In this document: positions 53,861 through 63,132 of the stretch, piece by piece
Position numbering within the stretch: position 1 is the first letter of the stretch
Layout of the letters: every line of letters starts with the position of its first letter
From: DAIOEK01 sp963828285
GTDB taxonomy: Bacteria > Chloroflexota > Anaerolineae > Anaerolineales > Anaerolineaceae
Assembly: GCA_963828285.1 (NCBI GenBank)
Contig: CAWHEB010000006.1
Coordinates: 90,399 to 154,398, forward strand
Length of the DNA: 64,000 nucleotides
Reading direction: 5' to 3'
Translations under genes and position numbers: made by a program
The notes under the pieces: model-generated
Told to the model about the DNA's origin: nothing
What the model saw: the letters and a program-made list of their open reading frames with translations, nothing else
The model's database searches: none

Positions 53861-54919
53861 ATGAGAAATAAACTAAACCCAATTCTCACCCTGGTGACTT
53901 GTGCTGTCATCCTCATCTTTTCATACTGGGCGGAAAAGAACCTTGACGAATTTATCATCCGTCTGTTGAACATGTGGGGCATCTATATCATTTTGGTGGT
54001 CAGCTTCAATCTGGTCTACGGTTTTACCGGTCAGTTCTCGCTGGCGCATGCCGGGTTGGCGGCTATCGGTGCTTATACAGTTTCGCTGCTGACCCTCAGC
54101 CCGGAAACCAAACTGATGAGTTATTTCATCGTACCTCCAATTTGGCCGATCAGCGTCGTGCAATGGCCGTTCATCCCCTCGCTGCTTCTTGGTGGAGTGC
54201 TTGCGGCGGTAATCGGATTCCTCATCGCCGCGCCAGCTCTGCGGTTGCACGGTGATTACCTGCTCATCGTCACCTTTGGATTCTCCGAGATCATTCGCCT
54301 GGTGCTGGTGAACATCCCCAGCATCACCAATGGTGCCATCGGACTGAAGGGGATACCTTACCTGAGCAGCTTGCCCATCGTGGCTTTGTGCGCAGTCATC
54401 TGTGTGGTCGTGACCAAGCGTCTGATCGGCAGCAGTTATGGTCGAGCTTTCAAATGTATCCGTGAGGATGAGATCGCTGCAGAAGCGCTGGGTGTCAACC
54501 TGTTCAACCATAAGACCTTATCCTTCGTCTTCTCGGCATTCTTTGCCGGTATCGCCGGTGGACTTTTCGCCGAGATCCTCGGTACCGTGGACCCGAACAC
54601 CTTCCGACCTGCGCTGACCTATTCGGTGGTGACCATGGCCGTCCTGGGCGGGGTAAAAAGCCTGACAGGCGGAGTTTTTGCGGCCGGTATCTTTGTGGTC
54701 ATGTCTGAAGTGCTACGCTCCGTCGAAATGCAGAATGTGATCCTCGGCTACAATTTCCCCGGATTGCCCGGACTGCGGCAATTGGCTTTCGCTGTGATGA
54801 TGATCGTGCTCATCCTCTACTACCGTAAGGGATTGCTGGGCGATAAGGAATTCAGTTGGGATTGGCTCATCACCAGCGGACGGAAGCTTCTCGGAAGCCG
54901 GAAAGGAGCCGCAAAGTGA
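53861..54919 (+). CDS. livM: Branched-chain amino acid ABC transporter permease LivM
   Basis: 352 residues from the ATG at 53861; an in-frame upstream start at 53816 is inside livH. About nine helices. Motifs: VVSFNLVYGFTGQFSLAHAG, LHGDYLLIVTFGFSEIIRLV, the coupling loop YGRAFKCIREDEIAAEALGV and the VVTMAVLGGVKSLTGGVFAA end. It overlaps the GTG start of livG by 4 bases, so the operon is tightly packed. Confidence 0.95.
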   Translation: MRNKLNPILTLVTCAVILIFSYWAEKNLDEFIIRLLNMWGIYIILVVSFNLVYGFTGQFSLAHAGLAAIGAYTVSLLTLSPETKLMSYFIVPPIWPISVVQWPFIPSLLLGGVLAAVIGFLIAAPALRLHGDYLLIVTFGFSEIIRLVLVNIPSITNGAIGLKGIPYLSSLPIVALCAVICVVVTKRLIGSSYGRAFKCIREDEIAAEALGVNLFNHKTLSFVFSAFFAGIAGGLFAEILGTVDPNTFRPALTYSVVTMAVLGGVKSLTGGVFAAGIFVVMSEVLRSVEMQNVILGYNFPGLPGLRQLAFAVMMIVLILYYRKGLLGDKEFSWDWLITSGRKLLGSRKGAAK

Positions 54920-55678
54920 AAATACTCGAGATCGAGCATCTCACCATGCGCTTCGGCGGTCTGGTTGCTGTCTCCGATTTCAATCTGTCCCTCGAAAAAG
55001 GACATATCGTCGGGCTGATCGGCCCCAATGGCTCCGGGAAGACCACGGTGTTCAACGTCATCACCGGTTTTTACAAACCCACCGAAGGCCGCCTGATCCT
55101 GGATGGAAAGCAGATCACCGGTCTCTCCCCAGACCGCATCACCGCCCGCGGACTGACCCGCATCTTCCAGAACAGCCGCGTCTTCCGCGAGCTGAGCGTC
55201 TTTGACAATGTCATGGTCGGCGACCATCTGCGGATGGGTTCGAATGTGTTTTCCGCCATCGTGGGTATGCCTGGGTATATGTCCCACGAACAGCGCGCCG
55301 TCGACCAGACCATGGATCTCCTCAAAGGGCTTGGGGCTGATCGATTACATCAACGAGAAGGCTGGCGCCCTGCCCTACGGACTGCAGCGCAAGCTGGAGG
55401 TTGCCCGTGCCCTTTCCACCCGACCAAAAGTGCTGCTGCTGGATGAGCCAGCCACCGGGATGACCTCGGAGGAGACCACCGAGATGATGAACTTCATCCT
55501 GGGCGTGCGCGAGACGTACGACCTGACCATCCTGATGATCGAGCACCACATGCAGGTCGTCATGGGCATCTGCGAGCATATCCTCGTGCTCAATTACGGC
55601 AAGACCATCGCCAGCGGCGTTCCAACCGAGATCCAAAATAATAAAGAGGTCATCGATGCTTATCTGGGAGCGGGGTAG
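54916..55678 (+). CDS. livG: Branched-chain amino acid ABC transporter ATPase LivG (one frameshift)
   Basis: About 253 residues once repaired. GTG start at 54916. The first frame has Walker A GPNGSGKTTVFNVITGFYKP, RIFQNSRVFRELSVFDNVMV; the second has AGALPYGLQRKLEVARAL (LivG signature LPYGxQR), Walker B LLLDEPATGMTSEE and IEHHMQVVMGICEHILVLNY. The frames join as LLKGLGLIDYINEKAGALPY after removing one G from a GGGG run at 55333-55336. Its partner LivF follows by 2 bases. Very GC-rich third positions. Confidence 0.92.
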
Positions 55679-55680
55679 CC

Positions 55681-56385
55681 ATGTTGAAAATTGAAGACCT
55701 CCACATTTATTACGGCGGCGTTCACGCCCTGAAGGGGATCAACATCGAGGTGCCTGACGGCAAGGTGATCACCCTGATCGGTGCCAACGGCGCCGGGAAA
55801 AGCTCGACGCTGCGCTGTGTGTGCGGACTGGTGAAACACACTTCCGGGCGCATTCTTTATGAAGGGACTGACATCTCGGCGGTCAAGAGCTACGAACGGG
55901 TGCGGATGGGTATCGCCATGGTGCCGGAAGGCCGCCGCATCTTCACCAATATGAGCGTGATGGAAAATCTGCTGATGGGCGCATATTCGCGAAACGATTC
56001 CCAGGGGATCAAGAACGATCTCGAGCGGGTGTACACCCTCTTTCCCAAGATGAAGGAACGCTCATCGCAGAAAGCGGTCACCCTCTCGGGCGGGGAGCAG
56101 CAGATGCTGGCGGTGAGCCGGGCGCTGATGTCGAAACCGCGGCTGCTGCTGATGGATGAACCTTCGCTGGGATTGGCTCCCAACCTGATCGAAGAGATGT
56201 ACCGCACCATCGAAGTCATCCACTCTGCCGGGCTGACGGTGATGCTGGTCGAGCAGAATGCCCGCTCGGCGCTGAAGCTGGCCAATTACGGCTACGTGAT
56301 GGAGGTGGGGAACATCGTCCTGCAGGGTCCCAGCGCGGACCTGGCTAACGATGAAGGTGTGAAGCGCGCTTACATCGGTGCGTGA
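55681..56385 (+). CDS. livF: Branched-chain amino acid ABC transporter ATPase LivF
   Basis: 234 residues. Walker A GANGAGKSSTLRCVCGLVKH, Q-loop GIAMVPEGRRIFTNMSVMEN (the LivF-typical VPEGR), signature LSGGEQQMLAVSRALMSKPR, Walker B LLLMDEPSLGLAPNLIEE and the H-loop replaced by LVEQNARSALKLAN. It dimerises with LivG to power the importer. Last gene of the operon; the 3' region is followed directly by GC-rich hairpin repeats. Confidence 0.96.
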   Translation: MLKIEDLHIYYGGVHALKGINIEVPDGKVITLIGANGAGKSSTLRCVCGLVKHTSGRILYEGTDISAVKSYERVRMGIAMVPEGRRIFTNMSVMENLLMGAYSRNDSQGIKNDLERVYTLFPKMKERSSQKAVTLSGGEQQMLAVSRALMSKPRLLLMDEPSLGLAPNLIEEMYRTIEVIHSAGLTVMLVEQNARSALKLANYGYVMEVGNIVLQGPSADLANDEGVKRAYIGA

Positions 56386-56528
56386 ATCCCCCTGAACCCC
56401 CCGACCCCCAACCTCCGGAAGGGGGGTAACCGAATCCCCCCAAGTCCCCCCTTAGCAAGGGGGGAGCCATACTTGCTCCCGTTGTGAGGCACGAGAGAAC
56501 CCCGCGAAAACCAGCAGAACCCTCCAGA

Positions 56529-56578
56529 GTCCTACCAGTCGATAGAACTGACTGGCACGATGCCCCTTAGGAAGGGGG
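56529..56578 (+). repeat. Repeat unit, copy 1
   Basis: Begins GTCCTACCAGTCGA and ends in a CCCCTT...AAGGGGG hairpin. CCAGTC and GACTGG inside form a second stem of 6 bp with a 9-base loop. Matches copy 2 with differences mainly in the loop, so the stem is conserved. Confidence 0.85.
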
Positions 56579-56646
56579 TAAACCAATCCCCGCCGTAACA
56601 TTCACAGCCCCTTGGCAAGGGGGGGTAGACGTAAACCCCCCCTGAA

Positions 56647-56697
56647 GTCCTACCAGTCGATGAAGCTGACTGGCACGATGCCCCTAAGCAAGGGGGG
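56647..56697 (+). repeat. Repeat unit, copy 2
   Basis: Near-identical to 56529-56578: same stem bases, but loop GATGAAGCT instead of GATAGAACT, and a G-run hairpin at the end. This compensating pattern suggests a structured repeat (REP-like). Confidence 0.85.
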
Positions 56698-56768
56698 TAA
56701 AAATGTGCACGAGCCGAAAAAATAGCAATCATTTGTTATTTGTTTCAAATCCTTTTCTTCTGACTGCG

Positions 56769-56880
56769 CCAGGCACGGCCTGGCATCGGGAAAATAGAAT
56801 AAGTGTTCTAATACCATTATATACAGAAATATCTGTATTTACAACTGTCATTTGTGACAGTCTTTCGAGTTTTATCGAAA
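56769..56880 (+). repeat. Five consecutive small inverted repeats
   Basis: In order: CCAGGC/GCCTGG (56769-56783), TAGAA/TTCTA (56795-56810), ATACAGA/TCTGTAT (56821-56838), ACTGTCA/TGACAGT (56844-56861) and TTTCGA/TCGAAA (56863-56880). The third and fourth share a 7-4-7 geometry. They may be operators, folded RNA elements or a transcriptional attenuator before the 56965 gene. Confidence 0.75.
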
Positions 56881-56964
56881 TCAAGGATTACACCAGGTTG
56901 AGCTTTCACATCGCAAAATCCCTATATAATTAAGCCCAATACATCTCAATACCGGGGGCAGCCC

Positions 56965-58227
56965 ATGAAGCAAACCATCCAATGTTGTATCTGCAACAAA
57001 GAATATGAAGGATATCTCACCGATTACAAACAGCTTTCCACCAGCGGAAATCTGAAAGCGTTCTCCACGAGCACGGCCTACCGCTGTAAAAACTGCGGTT
57101 CCTTCATCTGTGAAGCGGATAAAAAACCGCTCAAATTCAGTTTTTGGAGCGGCTTTGAAAAATCGGTCTGCCTCAAATGCGGACAGCCGTTTGGACCTGA
57201 CATGGTCATGATCACTGTCCCCATTGAAGCTGAAGATATTGCCAATGAGAACGAAACCAAAGCCGCTGCCCAGGCAGAGAGTGATGCCAGCGCTTACGCC
57301 AGCCGGGTGTTCAAATACACCTATTTGTGCGATCCGCTGTCGGGGGAGAAGGTGATCGACGAAATCCAAACCGAAAAAGCAGACGAGAAGGCGCTTGTCC
57401 TCACCGACCGTCGGTTGATCTACAAGACCAAAGAGGTGCCGGTCACTTTTGCGCAGATGTTTGTCAACGAAACCATGTATACCTACTCCTGGTCTTTCGA
57501 TCAGATCCTTAAAGCGGAAGTGAATGAAAAACTGACCAATGCAGAATTATCGATCACCATCGATTACGGGATACAGTCGTTACGCTATGTCTGGAATTTA
57601 CCCAAAAGCAGGGAGTTGACGGCTTTTGCAGAACGGATCCGCAACGCAGCACAAACCGGAACCTTCCAACTCAGCCTGCCTGAGGGGGAGGAATTCCTAT
57701 TTCGCCCCAAACTATATCTGCAGGAATTCCACCAATACCCCTTTGGCGAGTTCAAGAATGTGAAGAACAACCACTGGACATATTTTGCCATGACCAACCG
57801 GCGGCTGCTGATGTACGAGATCGATCAGAGGACCGGCGGCAAGGAAACCGATAAATTTGGACCTCCGCACCTGGTCTATTGCAGCATCCCATTCTCAATG
57901 ATCAAAAAAGTGAAGCTCAAGAAATTGATGTTCAATGTCATTGAACCGGTTTTCGATACTCCGCTGACCGTCTGGCGGGTGCCGGGGTTGACCTTCCCTG
58001 CGGATGCTGACCTGACCTACTCGCCTGAGTCGAAAACCGTCCGCGCCTCCGATCAACTGCGGTCAGCCATCCCCAATATCGCGGACCTGCAAAAAGTGGA
58101 TCCTTTTGGGGAGAAGAATAAGGAGTGGAGCCGGGTTTTCTTCCAAAATGATTATGAGTTGAAATATTGGACGGAAATGGAACCGATCTTTACTGAGCAT
58201 TCCATCGCGATCGAAGGAAAAAAGTAA
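56965..58227 (+). CDS. Uncharacterised zinc-ribbon protein with PH-like domains
   Basis: 420 residues. The N-terminus has three pairs of Cys: CCICNKEY, CKNCGSFIC and CLKCGQPFG, i.e. two zinc-ribbon-type modules. The middle has an acidic/Ala stretch (about residues 90-115). The rest resembles two bacterial PH-like segments: ALVLTDRRLIYKTKEVPVTF and FAMTNRRLLMYEIDQRTGGK, each with TNRR-type cores. The pair of features (zinc ribbon then PH-like) is seen in predicted adaptor proteins. It is the first gene of a possible two-gene unit; the next start is 40 bases on. Not recognised beyond these features. Confidence 0.65.
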   Translation: MKQTIQCCICNKEYEGYLTDYKQLSTSGNLKAFSTSTAYRCKNCGSFICEADKKPLKFSFWSGFEKSVCLKCGQPFGPDMVMITVPIEAEDIANENETKAAAQAESDASAYASRVFKYTYLCDPLSGEKVIDEIQTEKADEKALVLTDRRLIYKTKEVPVTFAQMFVNETMYTYSWSFDQILKAEVNEKLTNAELSITIDYGIQSLRYVWNLPKSRELTAFAERIRNAAQTGTFQLSLPEGEEFLFRPKLYLQEFHQYPFGEFKNVKNNHWTYFAMTNRRLLMYEIDQRTGGKETDKFGPPHLVYCSIPFSMIKKVKLKKLMFNVIEPVFDTPLTVWRVPGLTFPADADLTYSPESKTVRASDQLRSAIPNIADLQKVDPFGEKNKEWSRVFFQNDYELKYWTEMEPIFTEHSIAIEGKK

Positions 58228-58266
58228 CCATCATCTCATCACCACGAACACGGAGAATTTTACATT

Positions 58267-59193
58267 ATGAAGCAAACATTGAAGATCGCACTCATGGTCA
58301 TTGGCATCGTTGTTGGTTTGTTTGCCCTGTATACGGGCACATCCATGGTCCTCGCGCAATTGGTTTACCATGGATTTTTCGGACAAAACTTATACTCCGA
58401 TCTATTCCTGGCTGCTCTTGCCTTCATCGGACTGTTCTTCGGTCTGCGTTGGGGAGTGCCCAATGCCCGAAAAGCGCTCTCGATCACCTTCCTGGCTGCA
58501 GCGGTTGCCTTTGCGCTGTCATTCATTCAAATGCTGATCCGTTTTGGATCCTCATTCCCAAACCCATCCGTTGACTGGGTGAATTCCATGGCATGGAGCC
58601 GCGCGCACACGGTCGGGGAAGCGCCTTTTCTGGATACAGCCCTGGTCGTTCAGGGACGCACGGTCACGCTGGGAATGGCTGTCATCGCCCTGTTGATCCT
58701 GGTCGCTTTGGTATGGTTTGGTATTACGCGGATTGAAATCTTCAAAGTCAGCAGAGATGGACAGCGAATGAACACCTGCGACTATTGCGGAAAACCCATT
58801 GACCAACTACCCAAAGTAACCCAGGAAATGCTTGAACTGGGGATCCCGGTTGCCAGGAAGATCCATCGGGTGGCGCTGTCAAATATGTCCTCATCGGCAT
58901 TGGACCGCGAGTCGGATTACCACTATCACTACGAATGTTATGAAGCGGGGAAGGAACAACTGCTGGCAGACTTTATCAAATATAAACCGGCCTACGCATC
59001 GATGGCGTATCTGGTGCTGGATGAACTGGAAGAAAACAGGACCATCTACTACGACCAGGCGGTTGCCATGGCTTCGGTCAATGCCACCAAGAAAGCGACC
59101 AACTGGCTGGTGCAGGGCGGAATCTACCTGTTCTATATCATCATCTTTGGGGTTGGACTTTACCAGTGTATCGCCTATTTCCAGGCAAAATAG
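58267..59193 (+). CDS. Uncharacterised membrane protein with treble-clef-like Cys motif
   Basis: 308 residues. Four N-terminal helices (about residues 8-30, 45-63, 70-90, 135-155), then a cytoplasmic CDYCGKPIDQLP zinc-binding motif near residue 177 with a late HYHYECYEAG that may supply more ligands, and a C-terminal helix near residue 285. It begins MKQT like its left neighbour. It probably forms a membrane-linked partner of the 56965 protein. Not recognised. Confidence 0.65.
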   Translation: MKQTLKIALMVIGIVVGLFALYTGTSMVLAQLVYHGFFGQNLYSDLFLAALAFIGLFFGLRWGVPNARKALSITFLAAAVAFALSFIQMLIRFGSSFPNPSVDWVNSMAWSRAHTVGEAPFLDTALVVQGRTVTLGMAVIALLILVALVWFGITRIEIFKVSRDGQRMNTCDYCGKPIDQLPKVTQEMLELGIPVARKIHRVALSNMSSSALDRESDYHYHYECYEAGKEQLLADFIKYKPAYASMAYLVLDELEENRTIYYDQAVAMASVNATKKATNWLVQGGIYLFYIIIFGVGLYQCIAYFQAK

Positions 59194-59324
59194 TGGTGCC
59201 AATGCCCTAATTGCCAAGCGGATTTAAGGGGTGCGGTTTTTTGGGTGAGTGCCCAATTGGTGCTTGTTTGTCTGTCTTGAATTCTACTGGTTTTAGATCT
59301 CGAACTTATGGAATACTTCTTAAC

Positions 59325-59419
59325 GGATATTGCCCCCGCCTTCTTCCAACCCGATCAGCCAGAACTTCCCGCGCGGATTACCGAAACCGAAGAAGTTGGA
59401 AATGAAAGATTCGATGAGT
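59325..59419 (-). pseudogene. Truncated ORF remnant at the island edge
   Basis: On the minus strand the bases read SLIESFISNFFGFGNPRGKF then WLIGLEEGGG before a stop. The GFGNPxxKxWxIGxEEGGG pattern resembles a conserved hypothetical (uracil-DNA-glycosylase-like looking) N-terminus, but only about 33 residues remain and no matching downstream part is found within the window. The likely explanation is a gene cut during insertion of the neighbouring restriction island. The plus strand also has a 37-codon frame (59308-59421), which I reject. Confidence 0.4.
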
Positions 59420-59470
59420 GAGATAATCAAATTGAGACATTAAATATATATATATAATAATTTAATGAAA

Positions 59471-61208
59471 TTATAAATAATCGTTCGAATTTATTCTCTT
59501 TACAGCTTGATAGATAGCCCAACTTGCATAGATTTGTTTTTTAGGAAACTGTCTTTTACTTACACCATCAAATTTTACATATGGAATTATTTCTTCGATT
59601 TCATCGTATTCGATTATTAGATCGCCAATAGCATTTACCAATTTGACTGGTCCAAAGTAGTCATTTTTTGAGGTAACATTTGCCTCGAGTAACTGCTGTA
59701 GAATTTGATAATTGGGAATTTTTGGAAATATTCTTTTATAAAATTCTTCAATAAAACTAACACCAACTTTTGACTGCCTAATTATTGCTTTAATCTCTTC
59801 AGATATTTCATCATCAACAGTGACAACTACATATTCTTTCCCAGAACCGAAGTAAATTGAGCAATTCCATTTTGTTCCATTTGTAGCCTGTATACTCTTA
59901 TATTTGGCATCAAAATTAGTTAATGCAACCGTCATATTACCACCTTTGAAAGGATGCATACGAAATTTTGTGCCGATTTTTTTTCGTGGGGGTGTGTCAA
60001 ATGATTTTTCTTTGTGGTCATTTAGTTCCAAAGAATACTGAAAGTCTTTTGGTAGTGAAAATTCTATTTTTTCTTCAGGGATAAGATCGATATTTAGTTT
60101 CCTTAGAATTTCTTGTGCTAATGCCGATGATAAATGCGGGCAAACAGCATTTCCTATTTGTTTCCATTTGGTTGTTTCTCCGCCTACAAATTGATAGGTA
60201 TAGGGAAAACCCATCAAAGTTGCAGCTTCGCGAATTGTTGGTAATCGAAACTCACCATCCCCCTTTCTGCAATACTCTGATTTATAAATAAGGGCTTCTC
60301 TCGTACTAGCTGAACGGGTAGCCATGATAGTCCGACTCGGTCGGTTTTCATCCTCAGGGAATGACATACGACCCATAAAGGGATGATTCACTTTCGCAAA
60401 TTTCGCCATTTCCCACTCTACTTGATATAGACCAGAATCATAAAAATGATCGGTCAACTGTTCACTTGATAAACACAAAGAAGGATAGTTTGGATCAATC
60501 CATTTTTTCTTTTTCGCAAAATCAATTGGTGAAGGCATTTGGCCCTTTATATTTTTTAGGGTTACATAATCATAGAGATTAAAGATGTTTTCATGTTGAC
60601 CATGGGTAATTACAGGAAAAGGAAATTTGCCATCTTTTATTATTTCTCCACAAACAAAACGTTGCCTTGATTGGGGAGATCCGTAATCTGATGCAGTTAA
60701 GAGGGCTCCATTATTTTTTACTCTTAAAGCAATTTCGTCAGGGAGTAAGTTTATGGTTTTTGCCCAATCTCCCAATCCCAAATCAGCAAAGGTATAAACT
60801 TCGTTTACAAAATTCCTTGAATTTGGGACATTTTCCATTAGCCAGGCTTGCAACACTGACCCAGGTTGATATTTTTTTACAGCAATTATTCGTAAAAATA
60901 CTTCGATCAATCTCAGACCCAGTGCTTTATCAGCCTTACCTGCTTTATTTGCCATAGAAAATGTAACACATGGCGGGCTTCCGATGATTATTTCTGTGTT
61001 CAGGGAGAGAATTAATTTGGTCAATATCCACTTCATATCGAAGGATATCAATTACATCATCTTTTAAGTTATGATTGAGGTTGTGTGTTTGGATTGCAGG
61101 TTTCCAATATTCAATACCCATAACAATATCGAAACCTTGTTGTCGGAATCCCTCGGAGAAACCACCTGCCCCACAAAAGAAGTCTATAACCTTTAAGTTG
61201 TTCTTCAT
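59471..61208 (-). CDS. DNA (cytosine-5) methyltransferase, Sau3AI-system type (one frameshift)
   Basis: About 578 residues. The first frame starts at 61208 with motif I VIDFFCGAGGFSEGFRQQGF; the second frame has motif IV GSPPCVTFS (the catalytic Cys), motif VI ENVPNSR, motif VIII GSPQSRQRFVCG, IX TIREAATLMGFP and X QIGNAVCPHLSSALA. The frames join as DQINSLLNTEIIIGSPP after removing one C from a CCC run near 61005. About 210 extra residues follow motif X, longer than most 5mC methyltransferases. With a Sau3AI-like endonuclease next door, it likely methylates GATC at C, protecting the host. Confidence 0.9.
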
Positions 61209-61292
61209 GTTTACTCCAACCTGCAATCAAACAGTTAGAGTAATTATATATGAGAATATAAAGAAGATCAAGTGTTCTAATAATGAGGAATT

Positions 61293-62820
61293 ATGCAAAA
61301 AGACTATGATGAAACAAACCCAATTTCGATAGAAAAATTTGCGAAGCGAATTATTGGAATGTCATTAAAAGAAATCCTAAGCGAGAGTGACCTCGAGGAG
61401 ATTCAATCTAACTTTTATAACAAGGGAGAGATGGGTCAGTTACTCGAACAGTACTACTTTGGATATAAACCTAATAGTAAAAGTCAACCCGATTTCCCTA
61501 AAGCTGGGCTTGAACTTAAATCTACTCCAATGATTAAACGTTCAAATGGTGATTTATCTGCAAAGGAGAGGCTAGTTCTAAATATAATCAATTATGAAGT
61601 TGAAGCAGATTTAGGATGGGAAAAAAGTACGGTTTGGCGTAAGAATAGAAGGTTATTGTTAATGTTTTATGTATATGTCAAAGGTATTCCAATAATTGAG
61701 CTATTATATAAACTTGTTGGCATATGGGATTATCCTGAGGAAGACCTTCTAATTATCAAGCATGATTATGAAACAATCGTACAAAAGATAAAAGATGGTA
61801 AAGCTCATGAAATATCTGAAGGTGATACGATTTATTTAGCTGCTTGTCGAAAAGGGCAAGGAAATATTAATGATATACGGGAGCAACCCAATTCTGATAT
61901 AAGGGCATTACAAAGAGCATTTTCATTAAAACAAAAATATATAAATAACATAATCACTAAATGGACACGAGCATCTGAATTAGATGAAATCGAACCTATA
62001 CTGAAATCGGCAAGCGAACTAAAAAACACTACGTTTGAAGATTTGATTATTCACAAATTTTTACCTTATCTTGGTAAAAATGTTGAAGAGATTTCAAAGC
62101 TGGTAGATCTTAATATTGAAAGAAATGCGAAGAATTATTATTCGACATTGTCATTACGGATTTTAGGAATAAAGAAGAAGAAAGTCGAAGAATTCGAAAA
62201 AGCAGATATTGTAATGAAAACTATTCGAGTAGATTTAAAGAATAAACCGAAAGAAGATATTTCATTTCCTTACTTTAAGTATAAAGAATTAGCAGGTGAA
62301 ACTTGGGATACTTCTACATTAAGGTATATGCTCGAAAAAAGATTTTTTTGTTGTTTTTAAGTATGATGAAACAAATCATATCTTTCTTTACGGTGTCAAA
62401 TTCTGGACAATGCCAATTGCTGATATTGATGGTGAAGTTAGAAAAGTATGGACAAATACGGTGACATCAATCAAAGAAGATAAATCGGTTTACCCAAAAA
62501 TGAGTGAATCAAATATCTGTCATGTCCGCCCTCATGCAAGGGATAAAGATGATACTATTGAAACTCCTTCTGGAAAGATGGAAGTAAAGAAATGTTTCTG
62601 GTTAAATCGACAATATATAAAGGATCAAGTTGTAGATAAAGTTCTTACTAGAAATGAAGTCTTGATAATATCTAAAGAAGAATTGATGTCTCTTTATCTG
62701 ACATTCCCAAAAAACTATTACTTTCCATCCAAGGTTTTCGAGTTCTCTTTGCTTCTTTTTATCACGTTCCTGGTTTTTGATAAATTTTTCTTTCCAAAAC
62801 TCAGTATTTGTTTTTGGTAA
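61293..62820 (+). CDS. Sau3AI-like restriction endonuclease (MutH fold; one frameshift)
   Basis: About 509 residues once repaired (Sau3AI is about 490). The N-terminal domain has GEMGQLLEQYYFGY (Glu52), PDFPKAGLELKSTPM (Asp67, Glu74, Lys76) which is the MutH/Sau3AI D..ExK catalytic pattern. The C-terminal part (from about residue 260) resembles a second, inactive MutH-type domain. The frame breaks near 62350; removing one T from a T7 run gives EKRFFFVVFKYDETNHIFLY. The last part overlaps the Vsr gene on the other strand, and the true stop may be earlier than 62820. It should cut GATC when the C is not methylated. Confidence 0.88.
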
Positions 62821-63105
62821 TGATAGATTACAAAATGGGCATCTATGCCAAAAACAGCCATTTACAAAGATGGCGATTTTTTTTGAAGTATAAGCAATAT
62901 CCGGTTTACCTGGGATTGTCTTAAGATAAATCCTATATCCCTTTAATCCATTGTGAAATAAGTATTTTCTAAGTTGAATTTCTGGTTTTGTATCTTTTCC
63001 TTTATTTGCGCTCATTACTCTAGATGTAGTTTCGTAAAGCGGGATAGGCGATCTGCCATCTCTTATATATTTTCGTTTGTTTTCTAAGGAATTTTTATAA
63101 TCCAT
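62602..63105 (-). CDS. vsr: Very short patch repair endonuclease Vsr
   Basis: About 168 residues from the ATG at 63105. Conserved features: MSANKGKDTKPEIQLRKYLF at the start, then GKPDIAYTSKKIAIFVNGCF (catalytic Asp), WHRCPFC with the zinc Cys pair and LGWKVIVFWECQI. Vsr nicks T:G mismatches made by 5mC deamination and so protects cells with C5 methyltransferases. The end is unusual: a one-base shift near 62680 would give KDINSSLDIIKTSF and a stop near 62625, so the last 25 residues as drawn may be wrong. It converges with and overlaps the endonuclease gene. Confidence 0.88.
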   Translation of the reverse strand: MDYKNSLENKRKYIRDGRSPIPLYETTSRVMSANKGKDTKPEIQLRKYLFHNGLKGYRIYLKTIPGKPDIAYTSKKIAIFVNGCFWHRCPFCNLSLPKTNTEFWKEKFIKNQERDKKKQRELENLGWKVIVFWECQIKRHQFFFRYYQDFISSKNFIYNLILYILSI

Positions 63106-63132
63106 TTTTACATTCAATATTAGCAAATCCAA

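Larger units (their letters stand above)
56386..56964 (+). repeat. Non-coding region rich in inverted repeats
   Basis: 579 bases without a gene. The left half (56386-56700) is dominated by C-run/G-run hairpins of the CCCCCTTNNNAAGGGGG type and two copies of a 50-base unit (56529-56578 and 56647-56697). The right half (56769-56880) has five inverted repeats in a row. A possible -10 box (TATAAT-like) sits around 56923, and GGGGGC precedes the next start. No coding frame is convincing. Confidence 0.8.

Noticed and set aside
56386..56700. CRISPR array
   Set aside because: Two repeat copies only, with G/C hairpins and no regular spacers or cas genes.
59211..59405. 64-residue plus-strand frame near the island
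   Set aside because: No family match; the minus strand of the same bases gives the recognisable remnant instead.
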